A stretch of DNA of 64,000 bases from Ekhidna sp964289745 (GTDB taxonomy: Bacteria > Bacteroidota > Bacteroidia > Cytophagales > Cyclobacteriaceae), in the NCBI GenBank assembly GCA_964289745.1, contig CAXYMM010000002.1, positions 310,001 through 374,000 on the forward strand. The letters run 5' to 3'. This document shows, piece after piece, positions 19,051 through 27,642 of the stretch (position 1 is the stretch's first letter; each line of letters starts with the position of its first letter). A model generated the notes under the pieces. That model searched no databases, was not told the DNA's origin, and was given only the letters and a program-made list of their open reading frames with translations. The position numbers and the translations under genes are program-made.

Positions 19051-20367
19051 ATGAAGAACGTTTTTTTAAGTTTTGTTTTAGCAGCCACTGCTATTTTACT
19101 AATATCATGTGGCGATGATGATGGGCCTGCTTCGGTAGATCCTATTGACGCAAAAATTGCATCTTTCAGTATTACTTCCCCAGTTGAGGCTGATGGGGAG
19201 ATTTCTGGAAAGAATGTAAGTGTTTCAGTGCCTGCAGGTACTGATGTTACAGCTATGTCTGTTAAGATTGTAATACCAGTTGGCGCAACTGTTTCTCCAG
19301 CTTCTGGAAGTACTTTAGATTTTACTAATCCAGTTACATTCAAAGTTTCAGGTAACGATAAATCTGGCGTTAAGCTATCTGAAGACTTTGTAGTTACAGT
19401 TAATCAACTTGCCCCGAACAAAATAGGATTTATGTCTGTAAGTGGCTCGGCTGAAGATGTTAAGGAGACAGACGAAGCTGCAGCATTAGCATGGTTTCAA
19501 AATGAATATAAAGCTGAATTGAAGTTTATTTCTTTCAAAGGTCTTGCATCTACGGATTTGGTAGATGTAAAAGTATTGTACTTTTATTGGGACTACACAG
19601 GAACAGAACTAGCATCTCAGGTAGCTTCCTTTAAAGCTGATGGAGCCGTACTTAAAACTTGGGTCGACAATGGAGGTAAATTAGTACTCGCAGGTCATGC
19701 AACCAATTTCCTGGTAAATCTTGAGGAAGTTTCTTCAGGTGCCGCTCCAGGAATCATTGGGACTGCAGCCGCCTCTGCTGCTACTCCTCGTCTTTCAAAT
19801 GATGTTTGGTCCATTGTGGGAGATCAAGATGCTTTAGGCAGAGCAGCAAAAGAATTTGGATATAAAGGTTCTACAGACTGGGATAGGACTGATCATCCAT
19901 TATTCAGCAATCTATCCACTATCAAACTTGATGTTGATAGTGTTGGTTATGATTATCCAACCTATCCACTGAACAATGCATATACTCGAGAAGATCATAA
20001 CGCTATGTGGGATATGAATAATGGTGATTTTCAGTCGGCTATTAATTGGGCTGCCGGTGCTGATGATAATAACTGGACAAGGGCTGAGTACATAGAACAA
20101 ACTTGGAATGGTTACATCCTAGGTCAATGGGGTCAAGTATCTGATATGTGTTGTTTAGCTATTTTCGAATTCCTTCCAGATTCTAAAACCGATGGAACTG
20201 TAATTGCCATTGGAACAGCTTCATATGATTGGGATACTACTGAAGATGTTTTGGCAGATGATCCAGGTGAGGGAAATGACTACCAATCCAATATCGAAAA
20301 TATGACTAAAAATGCAATAAGTTACCTTTCAGGTCTTGCAGATGGAAAAGCAAACTATTCTAAATAG
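19051..20367 (+). CDS. surface glycan-binding lipoprotein, DUF4960 type
   Basis: 438 residues with a lipoprotein signal (MKNVFLSFVLAATAILLISC). The first 110 residues form an Ig-like domain (VEADGEISGKNVSVSVPAGTDV). The remainder, starting at IGFMSVSGSAEDV, resembles the DUF4960 module of the levan-binding protein BT1761 in the B. thetaiotaomicron fructan locus, and the gene stands in the matching position after susD. The role as a surface fructan-binding protein is therefore inferred from synteny and architecture. Calcium-like DDDG repeats after the lipid cysteine are normal for exported lipoproteins of this group. Confidence 0.8.
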   Translation: MKNVFLSFVLAATAILLISCGDDDGPASVDPIDAKIASFSITSPVEADGEISGKNVSVSVPAGTDVTAMSVKIVIPVGATVSPASGSTLDFTNPVTFKVSGNDKSGVKLSEDFVVTVNQLAPNKIGFMSVSGSAEDVKETDEAAALAWFQNEYKAELKFISFKGLASTDLVDVKVLYFYWDYTGTELASQVASFKADGAVLKTWVDNGGKLVLAGHATNFLVNLEEVSSGAAPGIIGTAAASAATPRLSNDVWSIVGDQDALGRAAKEFGYKGSTDWDRTDHPLFSNLSTIKLDVDSVGYDYPTYPLNNAYTREDHNAMWDMNNGDFQSAINWAAGADDNNWTRAEYIEQTWNGYILGQWGQVSDMCCLAIFEFLPDSKTDGTVIAIGTASYDWDTTEDVLADDPGEGNDYQSNIENMTKNAISYLSGLADGKANYSK

Positions 20368-20395
20368 TCAAAAAATTTACCATTAATTGACTATC

Positions 20396-20423
20396 AGCCA
20401 AGGTGACAAATGTCGCCTTGGCT
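20396..20423 (+). terminator. intra-operon hairpin between the DUF4960 and GH32 genes
   Basis: AGCCAAGGTGAC and GTCGCCTTGGCT pair over 12 bp (one G-T) around AAAT. It is followed by TTTAAATAATTT, not a clean T tract. It lies in the only sizeable gap (71 bp) of the operon and may attenuate transcription or protect the susCD message, so that the two enzymes are made at a lower level than SusC/SusD. Confidence 0.6.
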
Positions 20424-20437
20424 TTAAATAATTTATT

Positions 20438-22933
20438 ATGAAAGATATACTATCAATATTCTTAATATCGATTGTTAGTTTTGTCTTTGCTCAAAAACCA
20501 GATAGTATTTTTCATATCGCCTTCGATGAAGCATCATTAACTAATAATACTATTGAACGAGTTTCAAAAACTTCTCTCCCAATTACCAACCATTTTAATC
20601 GTCCTGAGAGAATACCAGGAATTAAAGGAAATGCATTACGCTTAGATGGCTGGTCAACATTCATTGAAACCAATACCACGCTATCAGTTTCCAGCCAGAT
20701 GTCAATAGAGGCATGGTTTACTACTGAAGCTTTCAGCCCACTTACCAGCCAATCAAGAGCTGAAATAGATGGAGCTGCCATTATCAGTCAGCAAGATGAT
20801 AATTCTGGTTTTACATTAGGAGTTGAATCTTTTGGTGAAATCTATTTTGAATTTTATGCTGACGGAAATTTTTATCGTATGGAAACAGCCGAAAGCATTA
20901 CAAAGTATGAATGGAACCACATCACGGCATCAATTGATCTTCCACTAAACAGAGCATCAGTTTATCTGAATGGTACATTAATTCTAAGAAGAGATTTGCA
21001 AAATGAATCAACGATCAACCTAAGCACCACAAATCTGAAAATTGGTCAGCACAACAAATCTTCCTTTATTGCTGGTATTAACCTTCTAACGCTCAATGGT
21101 GCCATTGATGAGCTAAAGATATTCGATGAGGCACTCGCTAATGAAGAAGTAGTCCAATCATATACGGCTGCATCAATTGTAACCCCAAATTTGGATATCG
21201 ACCCTAACGTCAGGCATCAAAATGATTATTTAAGACCCCAATATCACGTAATGCCAAACACCACTTGGGCAAATGAATCCTATGGTTTGAGCTACTACAA
21301 TAACGAATACCACCTTTTCTTTCAAAAGAATCCTAATGCACCATTTCTTCATTTTATGCATTGGGGTCATTGGACCAGTCCTGATCTGGTGGATTGGGAG
21401 GAGGAAGTAATACCCCTTGCACCAGACAAAGGTTGGGACGAATTTGGAATATGGTCTGGAACAACGCTATTGGAAGATGGTAAAAGACCTGTCATATTTT
21501 ATACTGGTGTAAATAGAAGAGAGGCGGGCATAGGTATCGCATATGCTCAGGACGATGCTTTGCTCAGTTGGGAAAAATATGAAAATAATCCTGTTGTAGA
21601 TGACCCCCCAGGTAGCTATGCAGATTTTAGAGATCCTTATGTATGGAAAGATGGTGATACCTATTACATGATTGTTGGTGCTGGTTTTGCTAGAAAAGGT
21701 GCTTTAGCTACCTATAAAAGCACAGATATGATAGATTGGCAAGTAATAAACCCTTTAATACAAGGGTCTAATGCTGATAAGATAGGATACTATTGGGAGA
21801 TGCCATACTTTATAAGAATCAATGACGAAAACGAATATATACTAGGTGCTGGCCCATTATTTAATAATGGGCCAGCTCAATCAATCTATTGGATTGGCAA
21901 ATGGGAAAATGAAACATTTACTCCCTATTTCGATGAACCTAAATTTTTAGAGCTTTCAAGAGATCAGATGTTAGCAGCCTCATTTGGGTATGATGAAGCC
22001 GGAAGAGTAGTCTATTTAGGTATCGTGCCTGAAACGCGATCTGAAGAAGATCAAATTGCAGCCGGTTGGAGGCAAACCTTTTCACTACCTAGGGTTGTTA
22101 GGCTTATGAAAGATTCAACGCTAGGTACTTACCCACACCCTAATCTATGTAGATATCGAGAAGACCAAGTTTCAATTAGCGATACCCAGATTGAGGAAGG
22201 TCAAAGTTTTAATTTCCCTGAATTGGGAGGAAATCAAATCGAAGTAGCTTTTAAAATTTTATCATCAGATAGTGCTGAATTTGAACTTCAACTTTTGAAA
22301 AGCGCCGATGGCTCGCAGTACACTGCTATGAATTTTAATCTAGAGAAAAATGAATTATTTGGCGATTTACGTTTTGCCTCTTCTCAGCGGGCAAGCGGCA
22401 ATGTGCGTAAAGGAAATTATGTCTTTGATCATAAGGACACTATCTATGTGACTGCTTATATCGATCATTCGATAGTAGAAATTTTTGTTGACAATACAAT
22501 TGCCTACTCGGCAAGGGTATATCCAGCAGAGGCTAGCCAATTGGTAGATATTATTGTTGAAAAAGGGACTATTATCGTGAATGAAGCCTTTCAGTGGAAT
22601 ATAAAGAGCTTAGGTTCATCCTCTAAAATAAGTGTATGTGAACCTTTTTTCGTCCCAAATGAATTAAGAAGTATTAATACCTCTGAACCGGAAACTACTC
22701 TTGGCTCTCAATCAGAAATAAAATTCGAGATCTTCCCAAACCCTTCAGATGGGAAGTTATTTATCGAAGGGAAGGTAGATTATATTGGGTTGACAAATCT
22801 AAGTGGGCAGATTGCAAAATTTAGTTGGGATCAACCTTCTAATGAAATTCAAATAAATAGCGGTCCCGGACTGTACATTTTAATAGTAAATATAGGTGAC
22901 GAACAACTCGTTCATAAGATCATCAAGAAATGA
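20438..22933 (+). CDS. GH32 family secreted enzyme with LamG-like and T9SS sorting domains; altered nucleophile motif
   Basis: 831 residues. Signal peptide (about 1-18), a LamG/concanavalin-like domain (about 25-245), a GH32 five-bladed propeller and beta-sandwich (about 265-725), and a C-terminal type A sorting domain (from about 765: EIFPNPSDGKLFIEG ... LVHKIIKK), which targets export by type IX secretion. GH32 enzymes split beta-fructosides. The usual WMNDPNG reads WANESYG, so the nucleophile Asp is Glu (E280). The FRDP Asp (D399) and the acid/base Glu (E454, in WEMPYF instead of ECP) are kept. It may be an endo-acting levanase or inulinase, a fructan-binding protein, or an enzyme with unusual specificity. 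Its stop overlaps the next GH32 start by 4 bp. Confidence 0.88.
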   Translation: MKDILSIFLISIVSFVFAQKPDSIFHIAFDEASLTNNTIERVSKTSLPITNHFNRPERIPGIKGNALRLDGWSTFIETNTTLSVSSQMSIEAWFTTEAFSPLTSQSRAEIDGAAIISQQDDNSGFTLGVESFGEIYFEFYADGNFYRMETAESITKYEWNHITASIDLPLNRASVYLNGTLILRRDLQNESTINLSTTNLKIGQHNKSSFIAGINLLTLNGAIDELKIFDEALANEEVVQSYTAASIVTPNLDIDPNVRHQNDYLRPQYHVMPNTTWANESYGLSYYNNEYHLFFQKNPNAPFLHFMHWGHWTSPDLVDWEEEVIPLAPDKGWDEFGIWSGTTLLEDGKRPVIFYTGVNRREAGIGIAYAQDDALLSWEKYENNPVVDDPPGSYADFRDPYVWKDGDTYYMIVGAGFARKGALATYKSTDMIDWQVINPLIQGSNADKIGYYWEMPYFIRINDENEYILGAGPLFNNGPAQSIYWIGKWENETFTPYFDEPKFLELSRDQMLAASFGYDEAGRVVYLGIVPETRSEEDQIAAGWRQTFSLPRVVRLMKDSTLGTYPHPNLCRYREDQVSISDTQIEEGQSFNFPELGGNQIEVAFKILSSDSAEFELQLLKSADGSQYTAMNFNLEKNELFGDLRFASSQRASGNVRKGNYVFDHKDTIYVTAYIDHSIVEIFVDNTIAYSARVYPAEASQLVDIIVEKGTIIVNEAFQWNIKSLGSSSKISVCEPFFVPNELRSINTSEPETTLGSQSEIKFEIFPNPSDGKLFIEGKVDYIGLTNLSGQIAKFSWDQPSNEIQINSGPGLYILIVNIGDEQLVHKIIKK

Positions 22934-24897
22934 AAAAAAATCCGATCATTCTATTATTGATTTCAATTATCTCCTGCTCTGAGAACGTAGAAAATAAGGA
23001 ATCTCCGGTCCTATACAAAGAAAAATATAGACCTCAATTCCATTTCACACCGCCCTCTCAATGGATGAATGATCCAAACGGAATGTTTTTTTACGAGGGA
23101 GAATACCATCTTTTTTATCAGTATTACCCAGATAGTAATGTGTGGGGTCCTATGCATTGGGGGCACGCCGTTTCAGATGATATGGTCAAATGGGAGCATT
23201 TACCAATAGCATTATATCCCGATTCTCTGGGCTATATTTTTTCAGGTAGTGCTATAGTAGACTGGAACAATACCAGTGGATTTGGAGCTAAAGGAAACCC
23301 ACCAATCATTGCAGTTTATACCTATCATGATCCAGTCGGTGAGAGAGAGGGTAGAATTGATTTTCAATCTCAGGGTCTAGCGTATAGCCTTGACAAAGGG
23401 AGAACATGGACGAAATATGCAAAAAATCCAGTTTTGTCCAATCCAGATATAAGGGATTTTAGAGACCCTAAGGTCACTTGGTACGAACCTGAAAAGAAAT
23501 GGATAATGACCTTAGCAGTTTGGGACCATGTACGTTTTTATGAGTCCAAAGATTTAAAAAGCTGGAATTTTTTGAGTGACTTTGGTCAAGACTGGGGGTC
23601 TCACGCAGGTGTATGGGAATGTCCAGATCTCTTCAAAATGGAAGTATCAAATACAGAAGAGGAGAGATGGGTTCTTCTTGTGAGTATTAATCCCGGTGGA
23701 CCTCAAGGTGGATCTGCGACACAGTATTTTGTAGGTCATTTTGACGGTCAAGTATTTGAGCTAGATGATAAATTCAGCCAAGAGTTGGGCACAGAGGCTT
23801 CATATTTTCCTTCAGGCGAGGTATATGAGGATTTTGAAGGAGGATATGAAAAATGGAGTGTTTCTGGAGATGCTTTTGGAGATCAACCCGCAAATGGTTC
23901 TTTATCAAATCAAAATGCCGTAAATGGTTTTTGTGGAGAAGGGTTGGTTAACTCGTTTCTTGGAGGTGATATATCGGAGGGGTTGATCCAATCTGAAATC
24001 TTTCCAATAGAAAAGCCTTACATAAATATGTTGATTGGAGGAGGAAATGACAATAATAAAACTTACATGGCATTAGTGATAGACGGAGAAGAGGTAAGAA
24101 AGGCTAGTGGGAGAAATGGGGAGAAACTAGATGTAAAATCCTGGGATGTAGCCGAGTTGATAGGTAAGAAGGCATCAATTAAGATCGTTGATGATCATAA
24201 AGGTGGCTGGGGTCACATAAATGTAGATCATATTGTTTTTTCAAATGAAAGAGCTAATTCTGAAGTTCAAAAAGCAATATGGCTCGATCATGGGGCTGAT
24301 AATTATGCTGGGGTCACTTGGAGCGATATTCCGATGGAGGATGGACGAAGATTGTTTATTGGTTGGATGAGTAATTGGCAATACGCTCAGAGTGTCCCTA
24401 CAAGAGAATGGAGAAGTGCGATGACATTACCCCGAAACCTGACGCTAACTAAAGTGTCAAACACTTATCGAATTATATCCAATCCAGTGAAAGAGCTTGA
24501 TAAGATAGTAGATAATACAGATGATCCATTGAATGTTAGTGATTCAACTTTTCTTGTAAAGGCAATCATTCAAAACGATTTTGAATTGACGTTGAATAAT
24601 GACTTAGGTGAAAAATTCAAAATAGAACTTGCAGGAGATCAACTAATAATAGATAGATCCGAAAGTGGGATAGTTAACTTTCATTCTGATTTTGGAAATA
24701 TCCATAAGGCAGAACCATTTAATTCACCAAAAGAGATAGCCATATATGTGGATATGTCATCCGTTGAAGTGTTTATAAATAATGGCGAGCTTGTAATGAC
24801 GGAATTAATCTTTCCTAGTGCTCCATTTAACTCAATATCATCTAATGGTGGCCTGCAAGAACTAACAACAAATAACCTAAAGCCAATCTGGAAATGA
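22930..24897 (+). CDS. GH32 family exo-beta-fructosidase lipoprotein (levanase/inulinase/invertase)
   Basis: 655 residues with a lipoprotein leader (ILLLISIISC). All three catalytic motifs are intact: WMNDPNG (nucleophile D48), FRDPK (D179) and WECPD (acid/base E230). Residues about 297-437, starting EDFEGGYEKW and ending GGWGHINVDHIVF, form an inserted galactose-binding-like beta-sandwich within the propeller, seen in some GH32 enzymes and probably carbohydrate binding. The C-terminal beta-sandwich follows. It would release fructose in the periplasm or at the surface for the MFS permease. It overlaps mgsA by 4 bp (ATGA). Confidence 0.94.
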   Translation: MKKNPIILLLISIISCSENVENKESPVLYKEKYRPQFHFTPPSQWMNDPNGMFFYEGEYHLFYQYYPDSNVWGPMHWGHAVSDDMVKWEHLPIALYPDSLGYIFSGSAIVDWNNTSGFGAKGNPPIIAVYTYHDPVGEREGRIDFQSQGLAYSLDKGRTWTKYAKNPVLSNPDIRDFRDPKVTWYEPEKKWIMTLAVWDHVRFYESKDLKSWNFLSDFGQDWGSHAGVWECPDLFKMEVSNTEEERWVLLVSINPGGPQGGSATQYFVGHFDGQVFELDDKFSQELGTEASYFPSGEVYEDFEGGYEKWSVSGDAFGDQPANGSLSNQNAVNGFCGEGLVNSFLGGDISEGLIQSEIFPIEKPYINMLIGGGNDNNKTYMALVIDGEEVRKASGRNGEKLDVKSWDVAELIGKKASIKIVDDHKGGWGHINVDHIVFSNERANSEVQKAIWLDHGADNYAGVTWSDIPMEDGRRLFIGWMSNWQYAQSVPTREWRSAMTLPRNLTLTKVSNTYRIISNPVKELDKIVDNTDDPLNVSDSTFLVKAIIQNDFELTLNNDLGEKFKIELAGDQLIIDRSESGIVNFHSDFGNIHKAEPFNSPKEIAIYVDMSSVEVFINNGELVMTELIFPSAPFNSISSNGGLQELTTNNLKPIWK

Positions 24898-25256
24898 CAA
24901 TAGCCCTGATTGCACATGATGGCAAAAAAGCAGAGATGGTTCAATTCTTATTGGATCACAGAGAATTTCTTGGTCGGGCCAAACTTATTGCTACTGGTAC
25001 CACAGGGTCACACATAGAAAAATCTGGATTACAAGTCCAAAAACTTCTATCAGGCCCTTTAGGTGGGGATGCTCAAATTGCCGCAATGGCTGCAGAAAAA
25101 GAAGTAGATGCAGTTATTTTCTTCAGAGATCCCTTAGATAAACATCCTCATGAACCAGATGTACAAATGTTGTTAAGGATATGCGACGTACATAATATTC
25201 CACTTGCTACCAATCCAGCCACAGCACGGCTAATTTTAGAGCAACTAGAGCTGTAG
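24894..25256 (+). CDS. mgsA: methylglyoxal synthase
   Basis: 120 residues. IALIAHDGKK, LIATGTTG, LSGPLGGDAQIAAM and FFRDPLDKHPHEPD match MgsA throughout, including the phosphate-binding TGTTG and the catalytic Asp of GGDAQ. It converts dihydroxyacetone phosphate to methylglyoxal and phosphate, a phosphate-recovering bypass of lower glycolysis. Length is somewhat short compared with the E. coli protein but covers the whole domain. It is the last gene of the fructan operon (4-bp overlap with GH32), an unusual partner for a polysaccharide locus. Confidence 0.93.
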   Translation: MTIALIAHDGKKAEMVQFLLDHREFLGRAKLIATGTTGSHIEKSGLQVQKLLSGPLGGDAQIAAMAAEKEVDAVIFFRDPLDKHPHEPDVQMLLRICDVHNIPLATNPATARLILEQLEL

Positions 25257-25483
25257 GTTAGTAGTTAGTGCTATCTGGGTTTTTATTTAAAATCTACTCT
25301 CTAAACCCCAGTTACCTTCAGTCCTAAATTTCGCAGCTTCAGCATCTCTCCTCTCAAGGTATCTTCTTAATCATATCAGATTTGCGCCAATAAAATAAAC
25401 CGATGTTTGTTGTTATTTAAAACATTTTAAATAGTACTGAGCCGTTTTCTGTAAGAATCCATCATCCTAATAAGTAACAGAAT
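25257..25483. other. non-coding spacer after the fructan operon
   Basis: 227 bp, no gene recognised. AT-rich with no clean terminator that I can identify. It separates the operon from the rteC remnant. Confidence 0.5.
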
Positions 25484-26304
25484 TGGACAATCTTTATTTT
25501 GCCTTGCTCAACGAGTTAGCGCAGCGAATAAAAGGAGCAGACAATAGCAAAAGTCTACCGCTTGAGAAATTGCTCGACAAAAATTAACGTTTGCCAAGAG
25601 CTTGCGCTAAAGCTTCGAAAGCTATACCTTGAGACTACCCTTGCGATCATTGAAGAGTAGATACACTTCTTTAAGAACATAAAACCCAAATTCTTCTCAG
25701 TGCTCTATTATCAAAAGCATAGTCTGACATATTACAAAAAGAAACCCGGGAGGAGTGCCAAGGAGTTCACCAAATACATTGAGCAATGCATGGACAGTCA
25801 GTCCAAATTCATGCACAACTATGTAAAGTTTCGCCACTGCATCAATCTCAACCTCACCGAGCTTGATAAATCATTTTTTATGAAGTGAGACTATTGCCCA
25901 CGATTGCATGGAAGCTTTGAGTTTCCGCTAGATCCAGAGTTCAGTTCACCAGCAGACCCGAACTTCTCGTGCCTCCTCGCTTCGAACAGATACCTCCAGT
26001 TTTTGAAGAATCAGATGTTCTCCTTTCGGAATCCATCTTTAGACTCAAGTTGGGAATCTCAGAAAACACTCGATTGGCACGGCTCCAAAACCGATATGGT
26101 CAAACTCATTTATGCCCTCCGCACTTCAGGAAAGCTGAAAGGGGGCTTAAATCATACGTTTTCAGTGGTAGAAAAAGCCTTTAACTACGATATTGGGAAT
26201 TATTCCGTCTTTACAGCGATATTAAGCTAATAAAGAACCCTAGATCATTACTAAATGAACTGGAAACCAGCCTGTTAAAGAAAATCGAAATAGAAAATCA
26301 ATAA
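25484..26304 (+). pseudogene. rteC: degenerate rteC (conjugative-transposon excision regulator)
   Basis: Reading across frames recovers an RteC-like protein. LDNLYFALLNELAQRIKG starts it, followed by a frame change in an A run near 25579-25583. Next come EE(stop)IHFFKNIKPKFFSVLYYQK, NYVKFRHCINLNLTELDKSFF, and KTLDWHGSKTDMVKLIYALR with KAFNYDIGNY. A second frame change near 26215 leads to LIKNPRSLLNELETSLLKKI. In-frame stops lie at 25658 (TAG) and about 25886 (TGA). RteC of CTnDOT-type elements controls excision and transfer genes. The gene is dead, and no integrase or mobilisation gene remains nearby. Confidence 0.8.
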
Positions 26305-26684
26305 AAATCTTTCCCAACTTGGGAACATCTTGTGAGTAAAGAAGCACAAACCTCCTCAGCTTTGACCATCAAAAAACAAATAGTAGATGATAGCAACAAT
26401 TATTCTTATATATAACAAATTATAGAATGTACGAAAAGGGGCAAAGTAAAAAAAAGTAAAAAAGGAGGATTAAGCACCCCTAAGAGGCGATTTTAAGTAA
26501 ATATAAATAAATGGAGATGACCCCCCATTAAATAGAAGATGAAAAAGCACTCTTTTTTAGCCCTAAAACGACAAAAAAACGTAATAAAATGGCTTAAATT
26601 CTCTTTTTTTGATCGGTTTTTATGGGCTAAATACCCCTTAAATATTTTATAAAGCACTGATTATGAAATATTTAAAGGCAAAAA
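26305..26684. other. AT-rich region of the island without a recognised gene
   Basis: 380 bp rich in A runs, including AAAGTAAAAAAAAGTAAAAAAGGAGG near 26443. Only a 30-40 codon open stretch from ATG 26539 is visible, unlike anything I know. Probably decayed mobile-element DNA. Confidence 0.45.
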
Positions 26685-26979
26685 ATGGGAAATTGTGTTT
26701 GTAAAAATTGCACATTCTGTTTTTTCAGATGTAAAAAGAAAAAAAAATGGAATAAGGACTCTGAGCTTCTATTTGATCAAAATAAGTTTAAAAAAGAGGT
26801 AATAAGAATATTTGATAAAGAAAAAGCCAAAACCTTATTCAATAGATGATCTTTACGAGGTAAGAAAAGAAAAAAGGAATCAATATTTCGACGATTACTA
26901 TTCTGAATCTACTTTAAGACTTTCAAGGGAGTTTAACGGACGTGATCATATAAGCAAGAATGATTCGGTGCGGATTTAA
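26685..26979 (+). pseudogene. small cysteine-rich protein gene, probably frameshifted
   Basis: ATG 26685 opens 54 codons beginning MGNCVCKNCTFCFFRCKKKK, with five cysteines in 16 residues, then a charged helix, and ends at TGA 26847-26849. Moving by one base in the A run near 26820-26825 gives a smooth continuation: KPKPYSIDDLYEVRKEKRNQ, then YFDDYYSESTLRLSREFNG and a stop at 26977. The intact product would be about 98 residues. I do not recognise the family. It lies 130 bp from the attachment site, where accessory genes of mobile elements often sit. Confidence 0.4.
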
Positions 26980-27054
26980 CCAATTAAAAATCCGTACCGA
27001 ATTACGCACCTAAAATATGATTTTAAACGAATATTTTGAAGAGTATAGAAACAA

Positions 27055-27087
27055 AAAACCCTTCATATATATAATATGTAGGGTTTT
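27055..27087 (-). terminator. terminator of ssrA in the present arrangement
   Basis: Read on the minus strand, AAAACCCTACAT pairs with ATGAAGGGTTTT across an AT-rich loop and is followed by a T run. It sits 22 bp beyond the tmRNA 3' end and would be supplied by the island, replacing the hairpin now found at 8544-8577. Confidence 0.7.
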
Positions 27088-27108
27088 AAATGATTTGGAG
27101 TTTAAAAA

Positions 27109-27130
27109 GTGGAGTCGGAGGGATTCGAAC
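27109..27130. repeat. att site: 22-bp direct repeat inside the ssrA 3' end (gene-proximal copy)
   Basis: Identical to 8580-8601. Here it forms the acceptor-stem 3' strand and T-arm of the intact tmRNA gene. Confidence 0.82.
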
Positions 27131-27508
27131 CCTCGTCCAGCTAAGGAAACCATAAACCTTCTACATGTTTAGTTATCCTTGATTTGTCTCGTACTGAAGG
27201 CTGGTGAATAACAACCTACCCCCAATACCAGTCACTAAATTTCACCCGTGGCTCGCGACATTGCCAAAAGCTATTCCTTGTAATGACACCCTAAAATCCC
27301 TCCTCAAGGACAAAGAAGAGTAGGATGTGGCAGGGGGAACCGATAGGGTTCAACCCTGATAATGCTCTACTTTATTCGAGAATTAAGCTGCCATAGCGTA
27401 GTTAGACTCGCCATTTACAATGATGAATGAATTGATTTTGCGCGTGCTCATCCAACACCCGACATGCTAGCGTATGCTTTGCACTTCCTGTCAATTCCAG
27501 TCGACCCC
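27110..27508 (-). ncRNA. ssrA: transfer-messenger RNA
   Basis: About 399 nt. The 5' end GGGGTCGACTGGAATTGACA pairs with the 3' end TCCGACTCC to make the acceptor stem, and GGTTCGAATCCC is the T-arm. The CCA end is not encoded. The tag frame GGC GAG TCT AAC TAC GCT ATG GCA GCT TAA (about 27390-27419) gives GESNYAMAA, a Bacteroidota-type proteolysis tag. It frees stalled ribosomes together with SmpB. A TAnnTTTG-type element (TATTTTTG) lies upstream. Confidence 0.95.
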
Positions 27509-27527
27509 TTATTTTAAAGAACAATTA

Positions 27528-27535
27528 CAAAAATA
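27528..27535 (-). promoter_or_regulatory. candidate -7 promoter element of ssrA
   Basis: On the minus strand this reads TATTTTTG, a perfect fit to the Bacteroidota -7 consensus TAnnTTTG, 20 nt before the mature tmRNA 5' end; a 5' leader removed by processing would explain the distance. Confidence 0.5.
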
Positions 27536-27642
27536 ATAATTCCGTAATGAACAGATAAGACAACGGAAATCAATAGAGGGTTCAATGCTTTTTTGAATAA
27601 ATCTTGAGGTAGAATAGTTGCGCTCTTTTATCTTGCTACCCA

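Noticed and set aside
20396..20423. Riboswitch before the first GH32 gene
   Set aside because: Only a single simple hairpin is present; no conserved aptamer-like sequence could be recognised.
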